The notes under the pieces are model-generated. The model saw only the letters and a list, made by a program, of their open reading frames with translations, was not told where the DNA came from and did no database searches. Of a DNA stretch of 64,000 nucleotides, positions 1 to 12,594 are shown one piece after another (the stretch's first letter is position 1; each line of letters opens with the position of its first letter). The DNA is taken from NCBI RefSeq assembly GCF_030445035.2, contig NC_080701.1:14536739-14600738 (forward strand). The letters run 5' to 3'. This DNA is from Dasypus novemcinctus (taxonomy: Eukaryota; Chordata; Mammalia; Cingulata; Dasypodidae). The translations under genes and the position numbers were made by a program.

Positions 1-323
1 CTCTCCCACAGGAAAAGATTAAGGGGGTGGGAGGAGACTGTTAAATATTTTTTGAAATCACTCTGTGATATGCCTACCACATTGGAGTACACTGTGGTAA
101 AATTCATAATAGGGATTTATCCATTTCCAGGTCTTTAGCTCTTGGTCCAGTGATAGGACTTCTCTGTGCCAAGCTGCCCAGCTGTGAGTTAAAAATTTTC
201 ACATGGTTATTTCATTTATCTCAAAAAACAATGTCACTGTTCTTGTTTTACCTGTATGTTAATGACGCTGCCACCATTGTCTTAGTCACTTGGGCTTGGA
301 ATCTGAGGTATCTTTCATTTTAG
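1..323. other. unassigned AT-rich DNA
   Basis: No repeat, gene or RNA is recognised here. The first recognisable L1 sequence begins at about 324. This could be unique sequence or repeat too decayed to see by eye. Confidence 0.4.
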
Positions 324-1521
324 TCCTTATTTTGAAATAATTTCAAACTTACAGGACAATTGCAAAAATAATACAAAACCCATAGAGAGAATGCAAATAT
401 ATATACCTCCTACCAAGATACCCAGATTTACCAACTTTTAGCCTTTACTACATTTGTTACATCATTTGCTTGATCTAACCATTTATCCATCCGTCCATCA
501 ACCTACCAGTCTATTTATTTTCTAAACATTTGAAAGTAGGTTACAAATATTATGCTCCTTGAACACTTAATATTTCCATGCATATTTCCTAAAACCAAGA
601 ATATTCACTTATGCAACCTCATTAAGTACAGTTACTAAGTTCAAGAAATTTAACATGGATATAAAGTCTAAATTCTATTTTTAAAATTATCCCAGTAATG
701 TCCCTTTGGGCATTCTCGCCTTCATTATTAGGTTCAGTACAGGAACATGTTTTAACTCTAGTTGTCATTGTCTCTTTAGTCTGTTTTCTTAAAATTGTAG
801 AAACATATATACAATATAAAATTTCCCATCGCAGCCACTCCCAAGTGCATGATTCTGTGGGATCAGTCACATTCACAATGTTGTCCTACTTTTATCACCA
901 TCTGTAACCAAATCTTTTCCATCACCCTGGACAGAAATCCTGTATCCATTATACATTAACTCTTCACAATCTCCCCCTAGTAAAACTGTATTCTACATAA
1001 TGTCATCATGAATTTGCACATTTTATTTATTTCACATAAGTGGAATCATATGATATATGTCCTTTTCTGTCTGGCTTATTTCATTCAACATTATGTCTTC
1101 AAGGTTCATCACATATTGTGTTTCAGAACTTATTTCTTTGTAAGGGCAAATAATATTCCATTTTATGTACAAACTGTGTTTTGTTTACCCATTCATCTGC
1201 TGGTAGATATGTGGGTTGTCTCTATCTTTTGGCTATAGTAAATAATGTTGCTATGTCTAATGGCGTAAATAATAACAGCAACAACAACAAAACCTGCCCT
1301 AGTCCCTGCATCCCATTCTTTGGGTTATTTACTGAGAAATAGGACTGCCATAGCAGATGATAGTTCTGTGTTTTAAGTTTTTGAGGAACTGCCAAACTGT
1401 TTTCCGTAGTTGCTGTACCCACTGTTTTACATTCCCACCAAAAATATACAAGGGTTCCTATTTCACTATTTCCTCACCAACACCAGTTACTTTCTGGTTT
1501 TTTGGTTGTTTGTTTGTTCTT

Positions 1522-1952
1522 CCTTTTTTTTTTTTAAGATTTATTTATTTTATTTCTCTCCCCTTCTCCCCCCCCACCCCCACCTGCCCCAATTGTCTGT
1601 TCTCTGTGTCTATTTGCTGCATGTTCTTCTTTGTCCACTTCTGTTGTTGTCAGTGGCTCAGGAATCTGTGTTTCTTTGTGTTGCGTCATCTTGTGTCAGC
1701 TTTCCATGTGTGCAGTGCCATTCTTGGGCAGGCTGCACTTTCTTTCGCATTGGGCAGCTCTCCTTATGTGGCGCACTCCTTGCGTGTGGGGCTCCCCTAT
1801 GCGGGGACACCCCTGCGTGGCATGGCACTCCTTGCATGCATCAGTACTGCACGTGGGCCAGCTCCATACAGGTCAAGGAGGCCCAGGGTTTGAACTGCAG
1901 ACCTTCCATGTGGTAGATGGACACCCTAACCACTGGGCCAAGTCCGCTTCCC
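1522..1952 (-). mobile_element. DAS SINE (tRNA-derived)
   Basis: Reverse-strand tRNA-derived SINE inserted in the 3' part of the L1. The tail appears as poly(T) plus AAGATTTATTTATTTT on the left. The tRNA-like head is at 1900-1952, where the reverse strand carries a pol III A box of the form TGGCCCAGTGG. The insertion is flanked by an 11 bp direct repeat TGTTTGTTCTT at 1511-1521 and 1953-1963. Short open frames across it (for example 1357-1893) are read antisense through the SINE and are not genes. Confidence 0.88.
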
Positions 1953-4900
1953 TGTTTGTTCTTAATAAAGTTATTCTGGTGGATGTGAGGTGGTATCTCA
2001 TGTTTATTTATTCATTTTTGGCATTTCCCTGATGTTGAATATTGTGGCTGTGTTTTCATGTGCTTATTCACCATATGTTTGTCTTCACTGGAAATATGAC
2101 TTTTCAAGATGTTTAACCATTTTTTTCTTACTAGGGTTGTCTGTTGTTGAATTGTGGGAATTATTTATATATTCACAATATTAAACTCTTATCAGATATA
2201 TGGTTTCCAAATATTTTCATTCATTTTTTATTTTTTTGGTTATCTTTTCACTTTCTTGAAAATGACCTTTGATGCACAAAAATGCTTAATTTTGATGAAA
2301 TTACATTTATCTGATTTTCCTTTGTAGATCATGATTTTGGTGTGCATAAAGTCTAAGAATACATTGCCTAACACAAGGTCTTGAAGATATTTCCCTAATA
2401 GTTTTCTTCTAATAGATATTTCTTCTAATAGTTTTATAATTTTAGCTTTATGCTTAGGTCATTGGTATACTAACAGTTAATTTTTCTATATGGTGTGAGG
2501 TAGGGACCCACCTTCATTCATTTGCAAGTGATTATCCCATAGTCCCAGGACTATTTGTTGAGGATACTATTCTTTCCCCACTATGTTGACTTTGCTCTCT
2601 TGTCAAAAAATCAATTGGCCATAGATATTAGGGTTTATTTCTGAACTCTCAGTTATATTCCATTTGTCTATGTCTCTCTCCTTGTGGAAGTACTTCACTG
2701 TTTTGATTACTGTAACTTTGTAATAAGTTTTGAAATCAGGAAATGTGTGTTCTCCAACTTTGTTCTTCTTTTTCATGATGTTGTTGGTTATTTGGCATCC
2801 CTAGCTCTTCATTATGAATTTGGTTATTAGTTTTTCCATTTCTGCAAAGAAAGCTACAAAATTCGCCAGTGAAGCCATGTGGTCCTGGGCTTTTCTTTGT
2901 TGGGAGGATTTTGATTACTGATTCAGTCTCTTAATTTGTTATGTGTTTTTCTGTTGAGATCATCTGTTTCTCCTTGAGTTATTTTGGGTAATTTATTTCT
3001 AGGAATTTATCCATCTTGACTAGGTTATCTAATTCATTGGCATAAATTTTTCATAGTATACTCTTGTAATCATTTTTATTTCTGTAGGGTCAATTGTAAT
3101 GTCCTAATTTTAAATTGTTATTCACATTCTCTCATTTTTATTTTTTGGTCTTGCTAAAAGTTTGTCAGTTTAATTGATCCTTAGAAATTTAACTTTTTTT
3201 CATTGTTTATTGTTTATTCTCTATTTCACTTATCTCCAATCTAGTCTTTATTATTTCCTACCTTCTTCTCACTTTGGGTTTAGTTTGTTCTTGCATTTTT
3301 GTTTTTTTTTTTCCAGGTTTGAGATTAAGTTACTGATTTGACATCTTTCTTTTTATAATATAAGAATTTATAGCAGTATATTTCCATCTAGGCATTGCCT
3401 TTGCTGTATCCCATAATTTTAGAATGCTATGTTTTCATTTTCATTCATCTCAAGGTATTTCTTAATTTTCCTAGTGATGTCTTCTTTGATCTATTGGTTA
3501 AGAGCATATTGTTTAATATCCACATATTTGTGAATTTTCCAGTTCTGTTATTTGTTTCTTGCTTAATTTCATTGTGGTTGGAGAAGATATTTTGTATGAT
3601 TTTAATCTTTTTTTTTAAAGTTTATTGAAACTTGCTTTGTGACCTCACATAAGGTGTATCTGAGAAAATGATTTGAGTATACTGAAGAAGAATGTGTATT
3701 CTACTGGTGAGTGATGTGTCATATATATGCCAGTTAGGTCTAGTTGGTCTATTGTTCAAATTTTCTATTTCCTTATTGATCTTTTGTCTAGATGATCTAT
3801 TATTGTAGAACCATCTGTTCTCCATTCAAATCTGCAAATGCTTGTTTCATATTTTGGGTGCTTTTTTTTTAGGTGTGTATATGTTTATAATTGTTATATA
3901 GTCTTAATGAGTCAATCTTTTAGTCAGCATAGAGCATTCTTCTTTGTCCTTTTAACAATTTTTCTCCCTAAAGCTCTTTTTTCTAATATTAGTTTAGCAA
4001 CCTCTGTTCCCATTTGGTTACTATTTGAATGGAATTTTTCCCCATCCTTTCATTTTCAACCTGTGTGTGTCTTTGAATTTAAAGTGTTTCTTATAAATAG
4101 CATATAGTTTAGACTCTCTGCCTTTTGATTAGAGAGTTTAAGTAACTAATTCTTAATAAATATTTACAGGAAAGCTTCATGTTGTTCTTGTAACAAATTA
4201 CACATTTGTAATTAGTTTGAAATAATAGATTTATCATTACTTTTATGCATTTGCACTTTAGATCTTTTTAAAAGTAGCCTGTGTAGTTATAGACCAAAAT
4301 TATAAAAGTACTGGCATTTGTATTTACCTATGTTTTATACCTTTATTGGAGAACTTTATTTCTTCATCCAACTTCAGTTTTGTATACAGTCCATTTTTTC
4401 AACCTGAAAAACTCCTCTTAGCATTACTTATAGAAATGCTCTGGTGTCAACAAACTTCCTCAGCTTTTGTTGAACTGCAGATATCTTCATCTTTCCCTCA
4501 TTTTAAAAGACAGTTTTGCTGGATATAGAATTCTTGATTGGCAGTCTTTTACTTTTAGCTCTTTAAATATGTCATTGCACTGGCTTAATTAATCATGGTT
4601 TCTGATGAAAAATTGTCACTTAACCTTATTGAGACTCCCTTGTACATCATCACATGTTCCTTCTCTTTTGTGACTTTTGGAATTCTCTATTGTTGGCATT
4701 TGGCAGTTGCTTATACTGTGTTTAGAGTGCATCTGTTTGAGTTTATGCTGTTTGGTGTTTGTTGACCTGCTTAGATATGTATATTCATGTTTTTCTTGAA
4801 TTTGGGAAGTTTTCAGCTATTATTTATTTAAATATGATTTCTGTCTCTTTTATCTCTTTCTTCTCATTCTATGTCTCTGATAATATATACATTGATATAT

Positions 4901-5165
4901 TTGATGGTGCCCTACAGGTCTTTCAGGGTCTATTTACTTTTCTTTGTGCTTTATTTATTTTTTTTCCTCAAAATGAATAATTTCAATTGTCTTATTAACA
5001 AGTTTTCTTTTGCTATCTCCAACCTGCTGTTGAACTCCTCTAGACAAAATTTTTTTCTGCCACTGTGCTCTTCAGATGTTTCTTGCTTGTTATGATTTCT
5101 ATCGCTTTACTGATAATTTCTTTTGTCATTTTCCAGTTTTCCTTTAGGTTTTTGTCTGTGTTTTC

Positions 5166-5656
5166 TTTTTTTTTTTTTTTTTGAGTCTGGTTTTTATTGC
5201 TTTGGTGTGGTAGCAAGGTATCAGCAGTTTTTTTTTTGTTTATTTATTAAGATTTATTTGTTTATTTATTTCTCTCCCCTTCCCCCACCCCAGTTGTCTT
5301 TTCTCTGTGTCTATTTGCTGCATCTTCTTTGTCCGCTTCTGTTGTTGTCAGCGGCATCGGAATCTGTGTTTCTTTTTGTTGCATCATCTTGTTGTGTCAG
5401 CTCTCCATGTGGGCGGCGCCATTCTTGGTCAGGCTGCACTTTCTTTTGCGCTGGACAGCTCTCCTTGCGGGGCACACTCCTTGCGCGTGGGGCTCCCCAG
5501 TGCAGGGACACCCATGCGTGGCGCAGCACTCCTTGTGTGCATCAGCACTGTGCATGGGCCAGCTCCACACGGGTCAAGGAGGCCCAGGGATTGAACCACG
5601 GACCTCCCATTTGGTAGACGGATGCCCTAACCACTGGGCCAAGTCCACCGCCCTTC
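5166..5656 (-). mobile_element. DAS SINE with candidate 3'-transduced segment
   Basis: Reverse-strand DAS SINE. The head is near 5600-5650 (reverse A box TGGCCCAGTGG) and its own A-rich tail is at about 5228-5275. Beyond the tail comes a non-SINE segment at 5183-5227 (45 nt), then a second pure T tract at 5166-5182. The direct repeat TCTGTGTTTTC at 5155-5165 and 5657-5667 encloses the whole unit, so the extra segment and second tail entered with the SINE. In transcript orientation the extra segment contains AATAAA and lacks a TTTT terminator. Inference: the transcript read through its first tail into donor flank and gained a second tail before retrotransposition. Confidence 0.82.
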
Positions 5657-6705
5657 TCTGTGTTTTCCTTCAGCTCTTTGACCATATTTAAGACAATTTT
5701 TAAAAGTCTCTATCTGCTAAATACAAAGTCAGTTCCTCTCATTGATGATTTCTAATATGTTATCTTGCTCCTTTTGCCTGTGCTTTCACTTGCTGTTTCT
5801 TCGTATGTCTTGTAATTTTTGTTGCACTCTGGACCTTTTGAGATTATAAAGTGGTCTCACAGAACTTAGTCACTGTGGCATATATTCCTTAAGCTTATAT
5901 CCAGCTAGTGTTATGCGAGAGATAGCCTTGTACGCCTGGAGCTATGGAAAAAGAAAAAGAAAGAAAATACCTTTCCCTGTCTTTTCAGATTAGCCTGTGC
6001 AAATGCTATCCTTCAGAGCTTAGCCCACATTATAATAAGTTGAACGAATAGCCCAGGTCAAAAACATATGGTTTCCCTGGTATTTTATAAGAATGTGTCT
6101 TGTTCTGGTCAGGTATTCCTCTTCACACACAGATCTGAATGTCCCTTTTTCTTTAGGAATAGTGTTTCCTCCCAGGCCTGGGTGCTATACTGTGTCGTAC
6201 AGTCAGCAATTCTTTTCCCTAGGCAGCTGAAATTTGACTTTTCTCCTACAGCATCTAATAACCCTATAAACTGCCTCTATGTACAGGGCCAGGTTTTGGA
6301 TGGCAAGCCTGCAGTGAGTGTCTTGGTTCAGTCCTTCATACTTCTACCTGACAAATTAGCACAGACATACATGTACTCTACCATGTGATAAAGGGTTACC
6401 CTGTTTCCTCCTGCAATGGGACCAGAGATCTACACTGAATGTGCAAGCAAGCTCCTCATGAGCCTACGAGTGGTGAGGGAAGATCCATTAAAGGGGGCAT
6501 GAGGTTTTCCCTCCATTTTTAAATTGCCTTTTTTCTCATGTGAGTACTTATCCAGGTTCTGAAGCTCTTTCCTTTTCACTATTTCCCCCCAGGCTTTGAG
6601 AAAGATGTTTCCGTCAGTTTCTGAAGGTTGTTTAAAACTTCTGTTGGGGGACTGGATCCCTGGAGCATTTCATTCCACCATCTTAGTGATGTCACTTCTC
6701 CTGAA

Positions 6706-6944
6706 CCATCTTTGACCCCCCTCTTCTTTGACTCTTGCCTTTCTGTCAAGTATCAAGTTTTGCTCAAGTTTTGCTTCCCTGTCTCTACTCTAATCTTTCT
6801 TTCTTTCTTTTCCATAGTCATCAACACCTTTCTTCTTTCTTTAAATATCTTTGCAGCTTCCAGTTTAGTCATCTTGCCTTATATTTCTTAACTTGGATCC
6901 ATCCTGTGACTCCACCACCAGATTAATATTCTGTCCCTATTCCT
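6706..6944. other. unassigned DNA between L1 and L2 remains
   Basis: Pyrimidine-rich sequence 5' of the L1 end. I see nothing identifiable in it. Confidence 0.35.
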
Positions 6945-8180
6945 TGCAATTTTGAATAAAACAGCATGATCCTTGCTTTCATGGAGTTTTCAGTCCAGTA
7001 GGGGATTTAGATAATCAATCTCATAATTAAATTTAATTCTATAAAAGAGTTTTGGGTTTTTTTTAAAGAAATATGGTGATATGATAATATAGACAAAGTT
7101 AGGAGGTGTGTTTATGCTGGAGTTAGGTTGTGGGGTAATGATGTCACGTCCAGGGACACGTTCTATGAGGAAAAGATAAATGTTCTGATATTTAAATAAT
7201 GTATAGTAGTGATTTAATCAAGGGAGTAGGGATAATAGGTGTGGGAGGCTCTTTTATGAAGATGGAACCGTATGTATAAATGTGCCCCATGGTGGGCAGG
7301 AGCACAGAAGTTTTGCTTAAGAAGACCGTGACAGAAGATAATCTGAGAACCCGGTAGAGTAAGTACTGGCAGTAACATATAGTACCTAATTGATGGTGAT
7401 TAGTATTCTGTCTCTATCTTTACATCTATGAAAACTCATTGAAGAGTCCTCAGACTCTTGATTAAAGTGATTCACATGATCATATTTGTAAACATTGTTG
7501 TATCTTTGGCGTAGAGAACAGTTTGGAGAAAGGCAACCTGTGGAGAGACGATTTGAAGGCTACTGCAGAGAGAAATTCTGAAAGTTGAGATTGGGTGATA
7601 GAGATGGAGAGAAATAGATGAGGAAACCAAGCACAGTAGGAATCAGCAGGACAGAGATGTAAGAAGATTACCCATGACGTTAGAACAAGAGGCGCTGAAA
7701 GAACATGCTCACATGTGTTCAGGGAATAAGGAATGATTTGTAGTATCTAGAGCAATGTTTGTTGGGGAATGATGACACCTCAGTGGTGAGTTGGAGCCAA
7801 ATTATTAAGGCCCTTCTGTATGATGCTATGGGCAAAGTGGAATGTCTGGAGGACTTTGAGCAAGGCATCATGATCAGATGTGGTATCTAGAAGAGTCCCC
7901 TTGTTAGTCTGGAGGATGACTGGTGTTGGGTGAGACATGAGACAGTAAGTGAAAATGAGAATCTCAACAAGGGCCTTGGCCATAGGAATGGACTGAAAAG
8001 AGTGGATCCAGTAAATAGTAAAGAAGTGGAATCACCGTGATTTGGCCACGTATTGCATGTGGGGGCTAAGAGGGGGGTAATCTAGGGAGAATTCCTGGTA
8101 TCTGGCTGAGACAAGGGGGGATGATTATGGGCTCTACAATAGGAGACGGAAGAGTAGGTTTGGGAAGAGGGTCCAGAGTC
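6945..8180 (-). mobile_element. probable decayed L2 LINE, antisense
   Basis: At 6960-7015 the forward strand resembles the inverse of the L2 3' region (a 'catggagtt...cagtccagtaggggat' pattern). At about 7780-7950 a segment reads like the antisense L2 body ('aggactttgagcaaggcatcatgatcagatg'). The similarity is patchy and the borders are approximate. Open frames here, such as 7780-7983, are incidental. Confidence 0.45.
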
Positions 8181-8869
8181 TAGATTTGCTTAACCTTCTT
8201 TTCTCCATGCTTGCTCACTTACATGTCTTTTTCTCTGTTGCTCCATCTGAAATCCATGACTGTTGTTTATTTTAGTTACTTGGTTGTCTTGATTATGAAC
8301 AAAAGTATCTATGCAACCCTTTCTCCATGCCTCTTACAAAATTAATTGAGAAACTGCTCTTTTCATATAAAACTTTTAATTATCTTTCATTTAGCTCCCA
8401 GAGGCTGCTGGGCATAGATGCCTAGTAAGTAGTTTTTAATAACCAACATGATTATATTGCACATAGCTGTGTGGAAATTTATTCCTGCCAAATAATCAGT
8501 GCCTGTTTTAACCTGGCAGGGGTTTTCAAAGAATGGTGAAAGGAGGGGGTTGTGCCTTTCACTTCCTCATATGGTGACTCATACAGGTTGGCACACATTA
8601 CCTTTAATTAATACAAATAATGTACAATTTTAAAAGCCTGAAATGGACATTAGAGGTTACCTAGTTCCCTGGAAAAAGCCTGCAGAATATTTTTCTTTCA
8701 CTGATATTGTAATAAATATTATAGTCCTCAAATCTTTTCAAGACTCTGAGTCAATAATTCAAACACAGCAATCTGAGCAACCCGTTTCACCTGTGTCAAT
8801 CTTTTAGTGATCTGTGGAAAATATTTAAATGTGTTTAATTTCCGGCAGCTACTGTAACATACTTAGCTA
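8181..8869. other. unassigned AT-rich DNA
   Basis: No repeat family or gene recognised. Short AT-rich words are present but nothing structured. Confidence 0.35.
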
Positions 8870-9000
8870 GTAGATTAGTAAGAGTAGGATCTGAGGAGTT
8901 TAAATTCCAGATCTGAATCCCAGATCCACTACCTTCTAGAGTTTTAATTATAGACAACTCATTTAAACCACCTTAAGCCTCAACTTCCTTGTATATAGGT
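8870..9000 (+). repeat. MIR SINE fragment
   Basis: Forward-strand match to the MIR core by eye: a 'gatctgaatcccagatccactacctt...' stretch followed by 'caactcatttaaacc...cctcaacttcc', the usual order of tRNA-derived part and core. It is strongly diverged and truncated at both ends. Confidence 0.5.
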
Positions 9001-9061
9001 CAGTTCTATTAATGTTTAATTAAAGTTTTAAAACTCAGTAATTTGGCCAACAAGGATCGCT

Positions 9062-9545
9062 AATTAATTTATTCAACAAACATTTATGGAGCACCTTCTG
9101 TGTGCTGGGCTCTGTACTAGGCTGGACAAAGGCGAATAATACTTAATTGCTTTTCAAAGAGAACTTTGACCAGAGGTAGGAAATAGACAAGAGAGCAGAA
9201 AATGATGTAACAGTGTGAGAAATATTAGGTTAAGGATCCACACAATGTTCTGAGGGAGCACACAGGTGAAGGTGTTCATCCAACCGGAGGGATGAGGAAA
9301 GACTGTACAGCTCAGAGATCTCAAGTTGAGTCTTTGTCTAAATGGAGTCTTGAGGACTGAATTGAAATTGCCCATGCAGAAAGGAAAAGGACGCATGTTT
9401 GCAGGAGATCAAAGGGAAGAGAGAGAGAGGCAAGATCAGGCAACTGCAGGTTTATTGATATAGTTGCTGAGTAGCGTGAAGGCTTGGAGAAGTGGCCAGA
9501 GACCATACTATGAAGGGTCTTGTGTTCCCAATTAAGAAGCCTCTG
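9062..9545 (-). mobile_element. L2 LINE 3' end, antisense
   Basis: 9062-9120 is the inverse of the L2 3' terminus: 'attcaacaaacatttatggagcacc' then 'tgtgctgggctctgtactagg'. The rest to about 9545 has the G/A-rich antisense L2 body, ending with 'ccatactatgaagggtcttgtg'. Degenerate and non-coding. Confidence 0.6.
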
Positions 9546-11104
9546 AGAGACAACCTTAGCTATGTATGTCTGAAAGCTTTTAAATATAAAGACTAAAGAG
9601 GCACAGGGGATATGCCCCTCAATGTCAAAATAATAAACGTTCTTTCCTGAAGGGAAACATTTTTACTTTAAGAAATGGGATAGATGAAACATGATAATAG
9701 CAAATTATGAAATAATAGAAGTTCTTCTTGAACTCTGAGCAATGTAAAGGTCATAAAATAAATACCAACATAACTTCTAAGTTACAACTTTCTAAAAGAA
9801 AGACAATTCTGAACACCTTTTCTTTGAGCCCCCTCTTAGAGAATAGGCCACATTGTGTCTCATTCTCCTTCCCAGGAATAAAAGTTACCCTAGTTTTCAA
9901 GAACTAATTGATAAATTCATATTGGAATTCTGTACTGTTGAAAAGCCTACTTTCAGACTAGATAGATGGTGACCCTAAGATATTTGGAATTTATCCTGAA
10001 GGCCGAAGTGTTGTGTATATTTAGTGTATATAGCTTCTATATCTAGAAAGTACATTGAATATATATATCTTTAGTCAGAAAATGAGGAATTGAGTATTTT
10101 GGGCCCCTTTTCTTGTATCTGGACACCCCAGGGAATGCTTCTGTTAGATTCTCTGTGTGGAAGCAGAGTGACACCTGTGCCTGCAGTGCCAGCACTTGCT
10201 GGAAACCCCTACTTTTTGCTTTGCCAATACTGCCAGGCAAAAATATGAGGAGAAAAGAGAACTCCATGATGAAGAAGTCTCTTCTTAGCAGCTCCGTGGA
10301 AGGTCTTGTGGCTTTCGGCTCACTGCCCCTTTGAACCTTTGGCCACAAAGCATGGAAAGGATTTTTGACATCTTATAAGTATGCAATATATTTATTTGAT
10401 GAATTTTGAATTTATGTAGCTCTTTCTGCATGTTGAGCAGTGAAATTAGCTGTTAAAAAGCATTTACCCAGGGGAATATTTATGGTGAGAATTATTTTTT
10501 ACCTTCTCTAAGACTGCACATTCTTTGGGGGGTTGCTCATCTCAGACTCTGCAGTGAAGTGAAGTAACTCAGTTTTCTTTACTCAACTATGATCTCAAGT
10601 GCTATTTGGATAAGGAATAATAATTACTAGTATGCATATGTCAGTGAGTGCTTATAAAAGAGAATTGTGAGGGGTGTGATCCTTCTTTAGAAAAGAAAGT
10701 ATGTAAAGGATTACCTAAAGGGATAGTTGCTGGAAAAGGAAGGAAGAGAAAAGGAGAGAGAAGGAGAGGTTAATAAATATGGAAAGCTGATTCTAGAACA
10801 AGAATTCAGGAATTACAGTTCTATTTTTGGTTTCCTTTTTATACATCTTGTACTTTTCCTAATGTAAAGGAGCTACAAAATTTCAAGCTTGCTTTTCTAT
10901 CCATAATGAGCGAGCGTTTATAGAAAGGGCAAAAAGTACTCTCAATTGAGTACACCTGGTATATCTGAAAATTAATGAAAAATTCTAGAGAAAGCATTTC
11001 ATGGTCATTAGATGCAAGGTGTGATTTAATATAAGGTGTTATTTACAGCTAAAAGCAACAGAAATAAAAAAAATTACTTCATTCAGCCTCAAGTAGGTTT
11101 GTTG
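9546..11104. other. unassigned DNA with one incidental ORF
   Basis: No identified repeat. A 101-codon frame on the reverse strand (10043-10348) overlaps a 73-codon forward frame (10113-10334). Neither has a family I recognise, nor visible exon borders. A purine-rich tract lies at 10733-10770. Confidence 0.35.
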
Positions 11105-11272
11105 ATTTTTTAAATTTTATTTTTGGATTTTTTGTAAGCATTTATTCTTTCAACAAATCAATTTTATTGATATTTATTAATAAAACATAAGTCCATCAAA
11201 GTATACAGTGGCATTAATGTAATCACATAGTTGTGCATTCATTATTTCAATCATTTCTAGGGCATTATTATT

Positions 11273-11297
11273 CCAATAATAATAATAATAATAATAA
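11273..11297. repeat. (AAT)n microsatellite
   Basis: Eight or so AAT/ATA units in a row inside the L1 3' UTR. It is a simple repeat likely to vary in length. Confidence 0.85.
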
Positions 11298-12594
11298 ACA
11301 CAAACCAACCAATCAAGCAAAATTCATCCTCTTAATCTATTTTCCCCTATGGTACAGCATACATAGCTGCTATTCTGTTTCCTTGTCTCTGGTTTATTTG
11401 TATTTATATTCATAAAACACAGTCTTATATATGCCATATTTTACATGAGATTTCGCTGTGCTACACAGTCCCATGTTACATTTTTTAGCTTTCCTACTAG
11501 TAATATGAATGTCCTTAGGCTTTCCCTTTCAACCACTGTCCTACTCATATGATACTCTGCTAGTCATAAACACTATTATGTGTTCTCATCATTTCCATTC
11601 ATTTCAAAAGATTTACAAACAACCTTTTACCCTGTTCTGCTTAGATTAACCATCAGCTTTCCATTCTCTATCCTCATTTTATTTTCTGGTGACCTATATT
11701 GTAATTATTAATTCCATGGGTTTACATAATACTTAGTTCATAATAGCACAATCATATAGTATTTGTCCTCTTCTGTCTGGCTTGCTTCACTCAACATAAT
11801 GTCCTCCAGGATCATCCATGTTGTCATATGCTTTATGATTTCATTTCTTCTTATCGCTGCATAATATTCCATCATGTGTATACACCACAATTTGTTTATC
11901 CATTCATCAGTTAATGGATACCTGGGTTACTTCCTACTTTTGTCTATCAGGAGTAACACCACTATGAACATTGGTAAGCAGATGTTTTTTAATGTCACTG
12001 CCCTGTACTTCTGGGTATATACCTAGCTAGCTGTGGTATTACTGGTTACATGGCAAGTCCATATTCAACTTCTTTAGGAACTGTCAAACAGTTCAATGCA
12101 GTAGCTATACCATTCTACGTTCCCATCAACAGTGAGTAAGCATTCCTTTTTCTTCACATACTCTTCAACATTTATAGTTTTCTGATTTTTTAATAGTGAC
12201 CAGTCTAATAGGTGTGAAATGATATCTCATTGTAGTTTTGGTTTGTATTCCCCTAATTATTAGTGATGTTGAACATTTTTTCATATATTTCTTTGCAGTT
12301 TGTATTTCTCGTTTGGACTATTGTCTTTTCAAGTCTTTTGCCCAATTTTTAAATGGGTAGTTTGTCTTTTTATTGTTGAGTTGTATGATCTCTTTATACA
12401 TCTTGGATATTAAACCCCTATCAGATATGTGATTGCCAAATTTTTTTCCCATTGAGTAGGCAGTTTTTTTACCCTTTTGATAAAGTCCTTTGAGTTGTAA
12501 TTTTAATTTTAACTTAATTTTAAGTAGGTTCCCTTTATCTAATTTTTCTTTTGTTGCTCATGCTTTGGGTGTAAGGTTTAAGAAACTATTGCCT

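Larger units (their letters stand above)
324..6705 (-). mobile_element. ancient L1 retrotransposon with both ends, RT core deleted
   Basis: Reverse-strand LINE-1. Its 3' UTR lies on the left: the antisense text at 324-480 and 1060-1260 matches the 3' end common to old mammalian L1s. ORF2 C-terminal sequence follows at about 2500-2853, where the reverse strand reads FFAEMEK and later KKKNKVGE. The pre-RT motif KKSPGP and the residues GFTGEF lie at about 2855-2903. The endonuclease region at about 3622-3825 reads SSRQKINKEIENLN. The 4600-6700 part is the ORF1/5' UTR side, and about 6665-6705 (reverse) reads GTGACATCACTAAGATGG, the typical L1 5' end. Both reading frames are full of stops and frameshifts, so it is dead. 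Two DAS SINEs (1522-1952, 5166-5656) were inserted later. Without them about 5.4 kb remains; adding about 1 kb lost at the ORF2 junction gives a normal full-length L1. Subfamily not determined. Confidence 0.8.

Noticed and set aside
1357-2032. Three overlapping long forward ORFs
   Set aside because: They run antisense through the L1 and the DAS SINE at 1522-1952; similar frames recur in every antisense DAS copy.
5123-5691. Forward ORFs up to 164 codons
   Set aside because: Antisense readings of the DAS SINE at 5166-5656.
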